Shown here piece after piece: positions 8,491 through 17,498 of a stretch of 64,000 nucleotides of DNA. The position numbers and the translations under genes were made by a program. Below the pieces are notes generated by a model that did no database searches, was not told where the DNA came from, and saw only the letters and a list, made by a program, of their open reading frames with translations. How positions within the stretch are numbered: the first letter of the stretch is position 1; the number at the start of each line of letters is the position of its first letter. The DNA lies in NCBI RefSeq assembly GCF_029051725.1, contig NZ_JAACFU010000008.1:186001-250000 (forward strand), read 5' to 3'. The stretch comes from Bradyrhizobium sp. CSS354. GTDB taxonomy: Bacteria > Pseudomonadota > Alphaproteobacteria > Rhizobiales > Xanthobacteraceae.

Positions 8491-9246
8491 CTAGGGACAG
8501 CCCTGCGCAATCGCAAGGAAATCCGCCGCCTTCAGGCTGGCCCCGCCGACCAGTGCGCCGTTGACGTTCTTCACGGCCATCAGCTCGGCCGCGTTCGAGG
8601 GCTTGACCGAGCCACCATAGAGGATCCGCATCCCGGCGCCGTCGGCCTTGAACCTGGAGGTCAGGAATTCCCGGATAAAGCCATGAATCTGCTCGACATC
8701 CCGGGACGTCGGGGTCAGGCCGGTGCCGATTGCCCAGACCGGTTCATACGCCACCACTAGATTGGCGGCGGTCGAACCATCCGGCAGCGAGCCGTTGAGC
8801 TGGCCGCGCAGGATATCGAGGGTCTGGCCGGCGTCGCGCTGGCCCTGCGTCTCGCCGATGCAGACGATCGCCGTCACCCCGGCGCGCCAGGCGGCCTCAG
8901 CCTTTTGCCGGATCAGGGCATCGCCCTCGCTATGGTCGGCGCGGCGCTCGGAATGGCCGACGATGATCGCGGTCGCACCCGAATCCGCCAGCATTTCGGC
9001 GGCGATATCGCCGGTATGGGCGCCGGAGGCCTTGGGGTGGCAATCCTGGGCCCCCACCGCGACCTTCTTGCCGCGTGCTTTCTCGGCAAAGGCAGCGATC
9101 AGAGTCGCCGGCGGGCAAACCAGCAGATCGGCTTTGCCGGCCACCTCTGCCGCGCCATTGAGCATGGCGTCGAATTCGGCAGTCGAGGCCTTCAGGCCGT
9201 TCATTTTCCAGTTGCCGGCGATCAGGGGGCGGATGGCATCGGTCAT
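8491..9246 (-). CDS. tpiA: triosephosphate isomerase
   Basis: Interconverts dihydroxyacetone phosphate and glyceraldehyde 3-phosphate. The 251-residue TIM barrel shows GNWKMNG (substrate-binding Asn/Lys) near the N-terminus, VGHSERR with the electrophilic histidine, AYEPVWAIGTG with the catalytic glutamate, and YGGSVKPSNA plus GALVGGASL in the phosphate-binding loops. ATG 9246 was chosen because MTDAIRPLIAGNWK matches the family start; the in-frame extension to 9261 adds only five residues. It is divergent from the PpiD-like gene, with a 223-bp shared upstream region. Confidence 0.97.
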   Translation of the reverse strand: MTDAIRPLIAGNWKMNGLKASTAEFDAMLNGAAEVAGKADLLVCPPATLIAAFAEKARGKKVAVGAQDCHPKASGAHTGDIAAEMLADSGATAIIVGHSERRADHSEGDALIRQKAEAAWRAGVTAIVCIGETQGQRDAGQTLDILRGQLNGSLPDGSTAANLVVAYEPVWAIGTGLTPTSRDVEQIHGFIREFLTSRFKADGAGMRILYGGSVKPSNAAELMAVKNVNGALVGGASLKAADFLAIAQGCP

Positions 9247-9469
9247 GTCAAATTCCAGCAAAATTCGGTTTGTGCATGCGCTAGCAGAGGTCCCGTGGCA
9301 GTTCCAGAGACCAGGGGCTTTTAACCGCAGGGATCGAAAGCCTGCCGGACCCGAGGTTGCGGGGGGAAAGCCACCACTTTATGATGATTGATCAATTTGG
9401 TGACGCGCTTTTGCGGAATCTGCATTAAGACGCGCTCCCGTTCCCCTCCTGCCAAACAAGTTGGACCAA

Positions 9470-11368
9470 ATGCTTCGAGGAATGCGCAAGGCCTCATCAA
9501 ACTGGCTCGGCAAGACCATTATGGCCGTTGTGATGGGCGTGCTGATCATCAGTTTCGGCGTTTGGGGCATTGCCGACATCTTCAAGGGCTTTGGGCAATC
9601 CACCGTCGCCAAGGTCGGCGGCACCGAGATTTCGCTGAACGAGTTCCGCCAGATTTACACCGATCGCCTCCAGCAGATCAGCCGCCAGTTCGGCCGGCCG
9701 CTATCGCCCGAACAGGCGCGCGCCTTCGGCCTCGACCGTCAGGTGCTCCAGCAGACGATCGCGGAAGCCGCCCTCGACGAAGAGGCGCGCCGGCTCGGGC
9801 TCGGCCAGTCCGACGATCAGATCCGCCAGCTCATCATGAACGACCCGAACTTCAAGGGCGTCGGCGGCAACTTCGATTCGAACCGCTTCCAGTCCGTGAT
9901 CCGCAATTTCGGCTATACCGAGCAGCGCTACGTTTCGGAGCAGCGCAAGGTCTCGCTGCGCCGGCAGATCACCGGCACGATCGGTGCCGGCCTCGAGCCG
10001 CCGAAGGCGATGCTCGACGTGCTGACGCGCTTCCAGAATGAGCAGCGCGCCATTGAATTCGTCAGGCTGGACGCAGCCCAGGCAGGCACCATCGATGCGC
10101 CATCGCCCGAGGCGCTCGCCGCCTATTTCGAGGATCACAAGGTCCAGTTCCGCGCGCCCGAATATCGCAAGATCGCGTTCGTCGTGGTCTCGCCGGAGGA
10201 GATCGGCAAGTGGAGCGAGGTGTCGGACGAGGACGCCAAGAAAGCGTTCGACCAGCGCAAGGACCGGCTCGGCACGCCGGAGAAGCGCCAGATCCAGCAG
10301 ATCGTATTCCCCAACGCCGCCGAGGCGCAGGCCGCACGCGAGCGGCTCACCAGCGGGACCTCGTTCGAAGACCTCGGCAAGGAGCGCGGACTGAGCGCGT
10401 CCGACGTCGATCTCGGGCTCGTGACCAAATCCTCGCTCGATCCCGCAGTTGGAGACGCCGTCTTCGCGCTTCCCGCCGGTGAAATCAGCCAGCCGATCCA
10501 GGGCCGTCTCGGCACTTCGATCGTCAAGGTCGAAAAGATCGAGCCGGGCGTGGAGGCGAACTACGCGAGCGTTGCCGCCGACATCAAGCGCGAGATCGCC
10601 ACCGAGCGCGCGCGCGTCAAGGTCGCCGATCTCCGCGACAAGATGGAAGACGAGCGCGGCGGCGGTGCCAGCGTGATCGACGCGGCGCAGAAGCTCGGCC
10701 TCACCGCCGTGACCATCGACGCCGTCGACCGTTCCGGCCGCGCCCCGAGCGGCCAGCCGGTCTCCGGCATTCCGCAGGGTCTCGACGTGGTGTCGCAGGC
10801 CTTCAACACCGATGTCGGCGTCGACAACGACTCGATCTCTTTCAAGGGCGGCTATGTCTGGTACGACGTGCTCGCCATCACGCCCTCGCGCGACCGCAAT
10901 CTCGACGAGGTCCGCGACCAGGTCGAGGCGCGCTGGCGCCAGGACCAGATCGCGGCCAAGCTGAAGGCCAAGGCGACCGGAATGGTGCAGAAGCTCGAAT
11001 CCGGCGGCAAGCTCGCCGACGAAGCAGCCGCGATCGGCGCCAAGGTCGAGACCGCCACCGGCTTCAGGCGCGACGACTCGCCCGCCAGCGTGCCCGCAAC
11101 CGTCGTGTCGGCCGCCTTCCGCGTCGCCAAGGACGGCGTCGGGCAGACGGCAGTGACGGGCGGCACCGAGGTGATCGTGTTCCGCGTCACCGAGATCGTC
11201 GATCCCACGGTCGACACTACGTCCGAGGCGGTCAAGAAGCTGAAGGACAGTCTCGACCGCGCGCAGACCGAGGAGCAGGTCGCTTCCTACGTCAACAAGC
11301 TTGAAACCGACATCGGGACTACCATTAATCAGGCCGCCTTCGCGCAGGTGACCGGCGCGAACCAGTGA
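9470..11368 (+). CDS. PpiD-like membrane-anchored peptidyl-prolyl isomerase / SurA N-domain chaperone
   Basis: Periplasmic folding factor anchored in the inner membrane, expected to help outer-membrane and exported proteins fold. The 632-residue protein has a short cytosolic start (MLRGMRKASSNWLGK), one transmembrane anchor (about 16-36, IMAVVMGVLIISFGVWGIAD), a SurA_N-like region (residues about 40-200, VAKVGGTEISLNEFRQ) and a parvulin-type PPIase region around 265-355 (KRQIQQIVFPN, SFEDLGKERG, DLGLVTKSSLDPAVGDAVF, QGRLGTSIVKVEKIEPG). Such proteins often sit before trpD in this group, and the trpD start is only 14 bp downstream. Start: ATG 9470; TTG 9461 is in frame. Confidence 0.9.
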   Translation: MLRGMRKASSNWLGKTIMAVVMGVLIISFGVWGIADIFKGFGQSTVAKVGGTEISLNEFRQIYTDRLQQISRQFGRPLSPEQARAFGLDRQVLQQTIAEAALDEEARRLGLGQSDDQIRQLIMNDPNFKGVGGNFDSNRFQSVIRNFGYTEQRYVSEQRKVSLRRQITGTIGAGLEPPKAMLDVLTRFQNEQRAIEFVRLDAAQAGTIDAPSPEALAAYFEDHKVQFRAPEYRKIAFVVVSPEEIGKWSEVSDEDAKKAFDQRKDRLGTPEKRQIQQIVFPNAAEAQAARERLTSGTSFEDLGKERGLSASDVDLGLVTKSSLDPAVGDAVFALPAGEISQPIQGRLGTSIVKVEKIEPGVEANYASVAADIKREIATERARVKVADLRDKMEDERGGGASVIDAAQKLGLTAVTIDAVDRSGRAPSGQPVSGIPQGLDVVSQAFNTDVGVDNDSISFKGGYVWYDVLAITPSRDRNLDEVRDQVEARWRQDQIAAKLKAKATGMVQKLESGGKLADEAAAIGAKVETATGFRRDDSPASVPATVVSAAFRVAKDGVGQTAVTGGTEVIVFRVTEIVDPTVDTTSEAVKKLKDSLDRAQTEEQVASYVNKLETDIGTTINQAAFAQVTGANQ

Positions 11369-11382
11369 GTTGAAAGCACGCG

Positions 11383-12396
11383 ATGGACGACCTGAAATCG
11401 ATCATTGGAAAAGTGGCGACCGGCGCCAGCCTGTCGCGTGACGAAGCGGCTTCCGCCTTCGACGCCATGATGTCCGGCGAGGCTACGCCATCGCAAATGG
11501 GCGGCCTCCTGATGGCGCTGCGGGTGCGCGGCGAGACCGTGGACGAGATCACCGGCGCGGTCTCGGCCATGCGCTCCAAGATGCTCACGGTCGATGCGCC
11601 CGCGGATGCGGTCGACATTGTCGGCACTGGCGGCGACGGCTCCGGCTCGGTCAATGTCTCGACCTGCGCCTCCTTCATCGTTTCGGGCGCCGGTCTGCCG
11701 GTGGCCAAGCATGGCAACCGCGCGCTGTCGTCGCGCTCGGGCGCCGCCGACGTGCTGGCTTCGCTCGGGGTGAAGATCGATCTGAGGCCGGAGCAGGTCG
11801 GCCGCTGCGTGCGCGAATGCGGCATCGGCTTCATGTTCGCTCCCTCCCATCATCCCGCCATGAAGAACGTCGGCCCGACCCGGGTGGAGCTTGCGACACG
11901 CACGATCTTCAACCTGCTCGGTCCGTTGTCCAATCCGGCCGGCGTGAAGCGGCAGATGGTCGGCGTGTTCTCCCGGCAATGGGTGCAGCCGCTGGCGCAA
12001 GTGCTCAAGAACCTTGGCTCCGAATCCGCCTGGGTCGTGCACGGTTCCGACGGCCTCGACGAAATCACCCTCACCGGCCCGACCTTCGTCTCCGCGCTCC
12101 ACAATGGCGAGATCCGGAATTTCGAGGTGACGCCGGAGGACGCGGGCCTGCCGCGCTGCGACGCCGGTGAACTCAAAGGCGGCGACGCCGACGCCAACGC
12201 GATCGCCTTGCAGGGCGTGCTCGACGGCAAGCCGAGCCCCTACCGTGACGTCGCGTTGATCAACGCCGCTGCCGCATTGGTCGTAGCGGGGCGTGCCAGG
12301 GATCTCAAGGAAGGTGTCGTGATCGGCGCAAAATCGCTCGACAGCGGCGCGGCGAGCGCGCGGCTGAAACATTTGATCGCGGTCTCGAACGGCTGA
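11383..12396 (+). CDS. trpD: anthranilate phosphoribosyltransferase
   Basis: Second step of tryptophan biosynthesis: transfers phosphoribose from PRPP to anthranilate. The 337 residues contain the PRPP-binding GTGGDGSGSVNVST, the substrate segment AKHGNRALSSRSGAAD, FMFAPSHHPAMKNV and the conserved FNLLGPLSNPAG. It is separated from trpC by 7 bp and both are read together with moaC. The trpE/G genes that make anthranilate are outside the window, as is usual for this split organisation. Confidence 0.98.
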   Translation: MDDLKSIIGKVATGASLSRDEAASAFDAMMSGEATPSQMGGLLMALRVRGETVDEITGAVSAMRSKMLTVDAPADAVDIVGTGGDGSGSVNVSTCASFIVSGAGLPVAKHGNRALSSRSGAADVLASLGVKIDLRPEQVGRCVRECGIGFMFAPSHHPAMKNVGPTRVELATRTIFNLLGPLSNPAGVKRQMVGVFSRQWVQPLAQVLKNLGSESAWVVHGSDGLDEITLTGPTFVSALHNGEIRNFEVTPEDAGLPRCDAGELKGGDADANAIALQGVLDGKPSPYRDVALINAAAALVVAGRARDLKEGVVIGAKSLDSGAASARLKHLIAVSNG

Positions 12397-12403
12397 GCCT
12401 GAC

Positions 12404-13222
12404 ATGTCGGACATCTTGACCAAGATCGAAGCCTACAAGCGCGAGGAAATCGCGGCGGCCAAGCGCGCGCAGCCGCTGTCGGCGGTGGAAGCGAAGGCCA
12501 GGGCGCAAGCAGCACCGCGCGGCTTCGTTCGCGCGATCAGGGCCAAGCACGCCAATGGCGACTACGCGCTGATCGCGGAGGTCAAGAAGGCCTCGCCGTC
12601 AAAGGGCCTGATCCGCGCCGATTTCGATCCGCCGCTGCTTGCCCGTGCCTATGAGGCCGGTGGCGCCGCCTGCCTGTCGGTGCTGACGGACACGCCCTCG
12701 TTCCAGGGCCATCTCGACTTCATGGTGGCGGCCCGCGCGGCAGCGTCACTGCCGGTGCTGCGCAAGGATTTCATGTTCGACACCTATCAGGTAGCGGAGG
12801 CCCGCGCGCACGGCGCCGACTGCATCCTGATCATCATGGCGGCGCTCGATGATGCCACGGCCAAAGAGCTCGAGGATGCCGCCATCGCCTATGGCATGGA
12901 CGTGCTGATCGAGATCCACGACCGCGCCGAGCTCGACCGCGCGCTGAAGCTGCGTTCGCCGATGATCGGCGTCAACAATCGCAATTTACGCACCTTCGAA
13001 ACCACGCTTGCGACCAGCGAAACATTGGCGCCGCTGATCCCCGGCGACCGGCTGATGGTCGGCGAGAGCGGCATCTTTACGCCCGCCGATCTGGCCCGCC
13101 TCGAGCGCGTCGGCATGTCGACCTTCCTGGTCGGCGAGAGCCTGATGCGGCAAGCCGACGTTACCGCTGCGACGCGCACGCTGCTGGCGCGCGAGACCGC
13201 GCGCGCCACAGGCACGAACTGA
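12404..13222 (+). CDS. trpC: indole-3-glycerol-phosphate synthase
   Basis: Cyclises carboxyphenylaminodeoxyribulose phosphate to indole-3-glycerol phosphate in tryptophan synthesis. The 272-residue TIM barrel shows EVKKASPSKG with the catalytic lysine, GAACLSVLTD, LRKDFMFD, the IGVNNRNL strand and VGESGIF. It is a stand-alone IGPS without a TrpF domain. Its TGA overlaps the moaC start by one base (TGATGG), so the two are probably translationally coupled. Confidence 0.98.
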   Translation: MSDILTKIEAYKREEIAAAKRAQPLSAVEAKARAQAAPRGFVRAIRAKHANGDYALIAEVKKASPSKGLIRADFDPPLLARAYEAGGAACLSVLTDTPSFQGHLDFMVAARAAASLPVLRKDFMFDTYQVAEARAHGADCILIIMAALDDATAKELEDAAIAYGMDVLIEIHDRAELDRALKLRSPMIGVNNRNLRTFETTLATSETLAPLIPGDRLMVGESGIFTPADLARLERVGMSTFLVGESLMRQADVTAATRTLLARETARATGTN

Positions 13223-13734
13223 TGGCGCGTAAGCCCGCAAAGGCCAAACCGACCAAGACCGGCCCTGCCCTCACCCATATTGGCGCCTCCGGCGAGGCGC
13301 GGATGGTTGACGTGTCGGACAAGCCCGCGAGCGAGCGGCTCGCGGTCGCGGAAGGACGCGTCGTCATGAGCAGGGCGACGCTTGACCTGATCCTGTCCGG
13401 CAACGCCAAGAAGGGCGACGTGCTCGGCACCGCCCGCATCGCCGGCATCATGGCCGCCAAGCGCACCTCGGAGCTGATCCCGCTCTGCCATCCGCTCGCG
13501 TTGTCGAAGGTGACGGTCGAGATCGAGCCCGACGCAACGCTGCCTGGCTGCCTCGTCCGCGCCAGCGTGAAGGTCACGGGCCCGACCGGCGTCGAGATGG
13601 AAGCGCTCACCGCCGTCTCGGTCGCCTGCCTCACCATCTACGACATGATCAAGGCGGTGGAACGCGGCGTGCGCATCGAAGGCATCCACCTGGTCGAGAA
13701 GCTCGGCGGCAAATCCGGCCATTACCGCGTCTGA
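13222..13734 (+). CDS. moaC: cyclic pyranopterin monophosphate synthase MoaC
   Basis: Works with the radical-SAM enzyme MoaA in the first step of molybdenum cofactor synthesis, forming cyclic pyranopterin monophosphate. The 170 residues include MVDVSDKPASER near the N-terminus, GTARIAGIMAAKRTSELIPLCHPL (central active-site block), TGVEMEALTAVSVACLTIYDMIKA and a C-terminal LVEKLGGKSGHY. The start overlaps the trpC stop. The next pathway gene expected here, moeA, lies almost 10 kb downstream past an accessory block. Confidence 0.98.
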   Translation: MARKPAKAKPTKTGPALTHIGASGEARMVDVSDKPASERLAVAEGRVVMSRATLDLILSGNAKKGDVLGTARIAGIMAAKRTSELIPLCHPLALSKVTVEIEPDATLPGCLVRASVKVTGPTGVEMEALTAVSVACLTIYDMIKAVERGVRIEGIHLVEKLGGKSGHYRV

Positions 13735-13743
13735 TTGCCGCTG

Positions 13744-13872
13744 CTACTTCAGCGACGCGCTGATCGAGCCGAATTTTGCATTGAGCTTGCCGCGCGGGCC
13801 GTTCACCACGGATGATCGCAAGCCCGATGCCGGCGCGCCCGCATATTGATTGCTTTTGCGAGCCGCGTTCAC
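13744..13872 (-). CDS. possible 42-residue basic small protein
   Basis: An open frame from GTG 13872 to TAG at 13744-13746 reads MNAARKSNQYAGAPASGL, then a basic segment containing VVNGPRGKLNAKFG and ending SISASLK. I do not recognise a family. Codons 20 onward mostly end in G or C, like the neighbouring real genes, and no other frame of this 213-bp gap gives a comparable peptide. It converges with moaC, with 9 bp between the stops. There is no convincing ribosome site, only CTGGG about 13 bases upstream. It could equally be a decayed end of a lost gene. Confidence 0.3.
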   Translation of the reverse strand: MNAARKSNQYAGAPASGLRSSVVNGPRGKLNAKFGSISASLK

Positions 13873-13980
13873 GGCGCATTAACCCAGCTTGCTAACTTCG
13901 CCTCCACTCCGTTCCCGTAAACCAACGGATGTTTCAGGGGTCAAGGATTGACCCTGACGTGTGCACGACAACGATCGATC

Positions 13981-16713
13981 ATGATGACGGGATTCGGCAG
14001 TCGCCTCTTTGACCAGGCCTTCGTGCGCAGCGGACCGATCCGCTGGCTGGTGGTGGGCGGCACGCTGCTGATCGCTGCGATCGCCGTGGGCGCGACGCTG
14101 ATGGCGGAGAATTTCCGCGAACGTGCGCTGCGCAACGCGGGCCGCGAGCTGGAAAACACCGTGCTGATGCTGGCCCATCATTTCGACCAGCAACTGCAGG
14201 ATTTCGCGGTCATCCAGAAGGATTTCGTCGACTACGTCCGCGCGAGCGGCATCACCAATGCGGCGGACTATCGCAAACGCCTCGCCGGCCACGACCTCCA
14301 CCGGATGCTGCGTTCGAAGATCGAGGCACTGCCCTACATAGGCGGCGTCAATATCATCGATGCCGAAGGCAATTTGATCAATTCGTCGTCGGCATGGCCC
14401 GCCCCGAGCGTGAACGTTGCCGATCGCGCCTATTTTCGCACCTTCCGGTACGATCCCGACGCTCCCGACGTCCTGATCGAACCACTTTACAGTCGCATCT
14501 CCGGCGCCTGGACCATCCTGATCGTGCGCAAGGTCGTTGGACCGAACGGCGAATTCATGGGTGTGGTCGGACGCGGCATCGAGCCGGCAAATTTCGAAAA
14601 ATTCTTCGAGTCCGCCGTGCTCGGCGAAAGTGCGACGATCTCGATGCTGCACCGGGACGGCACCATGCTCGCCCGTTATCCCCATTCCAGCGAATTGATG
14701 GGGCGCAATTTCAAGAACGGCCCGTTCGCACATCAAAAGGTTTTCGGGCTCGACCATTTTGCCGGCCGCTTCATCAGCCCCGTCGACGGTGAGGACCGGC
14801 TGATTTCCTCACACGCCCTGCCTCACTTCCCGATCCTGATGATGGCCACCACGACGCGCGCGACGGCACTGACGGATTGGCGCGAGCAGATCGGCATCCT
14901 GATCTCGGTCGCCGCCTCTTCCGCGCTCGCCATCGCGGGCGTGCTGATCGCGATCGTACGCAAGCTCCTGGAGCAGCATCGTCTTTCGCGGGAACGGTTG
15001 ACGCTGGAAATGCAGCGTCTCGACCGCGCCGTCAACAACATGACTCAGGGTCTGCTGCTGTTCGACGCCGCGCAGCAGCTCGTGATCTGCAATCAGCGCT
15101 ACATCGAGATGTACGGGCTGTCGGCCGAAATCGTGAGACCCGGCTGCAGCTTCCACGACATCATTGCGCACCGCAGAGCCACCGGCTCGTTCACCGGCGA
15201 TGTGGACCAGTATATCGCACGGGTCCTGCGCGACATCCATCTGCGCAATTCCATGGTGGTCGACACCTCCGACGGCCGCTCGATCCAGATCGTCAACGAA
15301 CCGCTCACCGACGGCGGCTGGGTGGCAACGCATGAGGACATCACGGAGCGCCGGCGTATCGAGGAGCGCATCACCCATCTCGCTCACTACGACGCGCTGA
15401 CCGACCTACCCAACCGCACCATGTTCCACGAGCATCTGCGTCAGGAACTCGATCTCGTCGCCGGGGGCGAACAACTCGCGGTGCACTACATCGACATCGA
15501 TGAATTCAAAGGCGTCAACGACGCGCTCGGGCATCTCGTCGGTGACGAACTTCTGAAGTCGGTTGCGCAGAGCCTCCAACGGTGTGCGGGTCCGGCGGAT
15601 TTCGTGGCGCGGCTCGGCGGCGACGAATTCGCCATCGTCCAGAGCGCGGTGACATCGCTGGACCAGGTCAACGAGCTCGTCGCGCGGGTGTTCGAGGCCA
15701 TCCGCGCGCCGTTCGACTGCATGGGACATCATCTTGCCACCGACGCCAGCATCGGCATCGCGCTGGCGCCGCAACATGGAACGGCACTGGACCAGATCCT
15801 GAAGAACGCGGATATGGCGATGTACGCCGCCAAAGCCGCAGGGCGCCGTACCTATCGCTTTTTCGAGCCGGAGATGGACGCCAAGGTCCACGAGCGGCGG
15901 CAGCTCGAGATCGACCTGCGCCACGCCATCGCCCAAGGCGGGCGCGAAGGCGGCCTCGAGGTGTACTACCAGCCCTGCCTCAGCCTGAAGGACGACCGCA
16001 TCACCGGCTGCGAGGCGCTGGTGCGCTGGCGCCATCCCGAGCGCGGCATGGTCTCGCCGGCCGAGTTCATTCCGATTGCCGAGGACACCGGCCTGATCAA
16101 CGAGATCGGCGAATGGGTGCTGGCGACCGCCTGCCGGGACGCGGCGAACTGGCCCGACGACATCCGCCTCGCCGTCAACGTCTCGCCGGTGCAGTTCAAG
16201 AGCGGCACGCTGGCGCTGAAGATCATGGCAGCGCTTGCCGCCACCAATTTGCCGGCGAGCCGGCTCGAGCTGGAGATCACCGAGGCGGTGCTGATCCGCG
16301 ACGACGACACCGCGCTTGCGATCCTGCATCAACTCCGTGCCATCGGCGTCCGCATCGCGCTCGACGATTTCGGCACCGGCTACTCCTCGCTGAGTTATCT
16401 GCACCGCTTCCCCTTCGACAAGATCAAGATCGACCGCTGCTTCGTCGACGACATCGCCGGCCCCGACGGCTCCGCCAGCATCGTGCAGGCCGTCGTCAAT
16501 CTCGCGGCCGCCCGCCGCATGACCACCACGGCCGAGGGTGTCGAGACCGAGGAGCAGCAGCGTCTGCTGCGCGCACTCGGCTGCTCCGAGATGCAGGGCT
16601 ATCTTTTCAGCGCCGCAAAACCCGCCGACAAGGTGCTGGAGCTGTTCGCGCTCCATCGCAGTCGTCTCGCCCAGCGCAATGGCAACGAAGGCCGCCGCCG
16701 CGAGGCAAGCTAG
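13981..16713 (+). CDS. membrane c-di-GMP enzyme with Cache-type sensor, PAS, GGDEF and EAL domains
   Basis: Predicted to make and break cyclic di-GMP in response to an extracytoplasmic signal. Order in the 910-residue protein: transmembrane helix about 20-40, periplasmic Cache-type sensor about 45-290 (YIGGVNIIDAEGNLINSS, DRAYFRTF), second helix about 305-325, a PAS segment (VNNMTQGLLLFDAAQQLVICN) with a PAC-like end, GGDEF at 546-550 and EAL at 678-680. The cyclase motif is intact, but the inhibitory RxxD site before it reads GPAD. EAL catalytic residues appear complete: NVSP, LEITE, DDFGTGYSS, KIKIDR, AEGVET, QGY. ATG 13981 was chosen; a TTG 33 bases upstream is in frame. It is a monocistronic-looking gene between moaC and tetR. 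Confidence 0.93.
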   Translation: MMTGFGSRLFDQAFVRSGPIRWLVVGGTLLIAAIAVGATLMAENFRERALRNAGRELENTVLMLAHHFDQQLQDFAVIQKDFVDYVRASGITNAADYRKRLAGHDLHRMLRSKIEALPYIGGVNIIDAEGNLINSSSAWPAPSVNVADRAYFRTFRYDPDAPDVLIEPLYSRISGAWTILIVRKVVGPNGEFMGVVGRGIEPANFEKFFESAVLGESATISMLHRDGTMLARYPHSSELMGRNFKNGPFAHQKVFGLDHFAGRFISPVDGEDRLISSHALPHFPILMMATTTRATALTDWREQIGILISVAASSALAIAGVLIAIVRKLLEQHRLSRERLTLEMQRLDRAVNNMTQGLLLFDAAQQLVICNQRYIEMYGLSAEIVRPGCSFHDIIAHRRATGSFTGDVDQYIARVLRDIHLRNSMVVDTSDGRSIQIVNEPLTDGGWVATHEDITERRRIEERITHLAHYDALTDLPNRTMFHEHLRQELDLVAGGEQLAVHYIDIDEFKGVNDALGHLVGDELLKSVAQSLQRCAGPADFVARLGGDEFAIVQSAVTSLDQVNELVARVFEAIRAPFDCMGHHLATDASIGIALAPQHGTALDQILKNADMAMYAAKAAGRRTYRFFEPEMDAKVHERRQLEIDLRHAIAQGGREGGLEVYYQPCLSLKDDRITGCEALVRWRHPERGMVSPAEFIPIAEDTGLINEIGEWVLATACRDAANWPDDIRLAVNVSPVQFKSGTLALKIMAALAATNLPASRLELEITEAVLIRDDDTALAILHQLRAIGVRIALDDFGTGYSSLSYLHRFPFDKIKIDRCFVDDIAGPDGSASIVQAVVNLAAARRMTTTAEGVETEEQQRLLRALGCSEMQGYLFSAAKPADKVLELFALHRSRLAQRNGNEGRRREAS

Positions 16714-16777
16714 GGATCTACTTCCACACACGCGGGAACGTCAGCTCACGGGACAAGGGTGCCCACTTGGAATTATC

Positions 16778-16789
16778 GACCAATTGGTC
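16778..16789. promoter_or_regulatory. probable TetR operator, GACC-N4-GGTC
   Basis: Perfect 12-bp palindrome GACCAATTGGTC ending 12 bp before the ATG of the TetR gene. The same half-sites, GACC and GGTC with a four-base spacer, recur before the EamA gene at 17470-17481, so this looks like the binding site of the TetR protein encoded between them, implying autorepression. The binding is inferred from position and repetition. Confidence 0.65.
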
Positions 16790-16801
16790 TATATATCGGT
16801 A

Positions 16802-17416
16802 ATGCGTCGCCAAATCCCTGTGCAGTTGCCCCGTGGCCGTCCCCGAAGTTTCGACGTGGAAGCCGCGGTCGAGCGGGCGATGGGCGTGTTCTGGTCGCGC
16901 GGTTATCACGCAACGGCCCTACCGGACCTTCTTCGTGCGACGAAGCTCTCGCGCGGCAGCCTTTATGCGGCTTTCGGGGACAAGCACTCGCTGTTCTTGC
17001 GTGCGCTTGATCGCTACATCGCCGATGCCCTGACACGCATGGATGTCGAACTCGACCCCCGCAGAGATCCGGTCGACGGCCTGCGCGCCTACCTCGCCGG
17101 CTACGTTGACCGAACGAGCGGCGCCAATGGCCGACGCGGATGCCTGCTGGTGGCCACAGCCATGGAGCTGGCTGGCCGTGACGCCGAAGTTGACCGCCGC
17201 ATCGGGAGCTTTTTCAAAGCCATGGAGGCCAGGGTGGCTGATGCACTGTCCCGTGCGAAGGCGGCGGGCAAGCTGGCCGATGCCGTCGAGCATTCAAGTG
17301 CCGCGAAAATTCTCGTCTGTTTCGTCGAGGGGCTGCGCGTCGTCGGCAAGGCGGCACCGACGCGGATCACGTCACAAGCCACCGCTGACGCTCTCCTCGA
17401 CCGCTTCATAAGGTAG
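16802..17416 (+). CDS. TetR/AcrR family transcriptional regulator
   Basis: DNA-binding repressor of 204 residues. The N-terminal helix-turn-helix domain covers about residues 12-60 (GRPRSFDVEAAVERAMGVF, then GYHATALPDLLRATKLSRGSLYAAFGDKHSLF); the rest is the helical ligand and dimer domain, including GRRGCLLVATAMEL and KILVCFVEGLRVVGK near the C-terminus, which resembles the TetR_C_16/LmrA-YxaF-like subgroup. The ATG at 16802 lies just after an operator-like palindrome. The downstream EamA exporter begins 82 bp later with a second copy of the operator half-sites, so it is the likely target. The inducer is unknown. Confidence 0.92.
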   Translation: MRRQIPVQLPRGRPRSFDVEAAVERAMGVFWSRGYHATALPDLLRATKLSRGSLYAAFGDKHSLFLRALDRYIADALTRMDVELDPRRDPVDGLRAYLAGYVDRTSGANGRRGCLLVATAMELAGRDAEVDRRIGSFFKAMEARVADALSRAKAAGKLADAVEHSSAAKILVCFVEGLRVVGKAAPTRITSQATADALLDRFIR

Positions 17417-17468
17417 ACAACCGTTTTATCAGGTTTCGGCCGCTTCCGCTGCTGGCGCGTCGAAATAT

Positions 17469-17482
17469 AGACCGAACGGTCT
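17469..17482. promoter_or_regulatory. probable TetR operator before the EamA gene
   Basis: AGACCGAACGGTCT, an inverted repeat with 6-bp arms and a two-base centre, lies 16 bp upstream of the EamA start codon at 17499, with an AAAGGAAG ribosome site in between. It shares the GACC-N4-GGTC core with the palindrome before the TetR gene, which suggests one repressor controlling both genes. Confidence 0.65.
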
Positions 17483-17498
17483 TGAAAGGAAGAATGTC

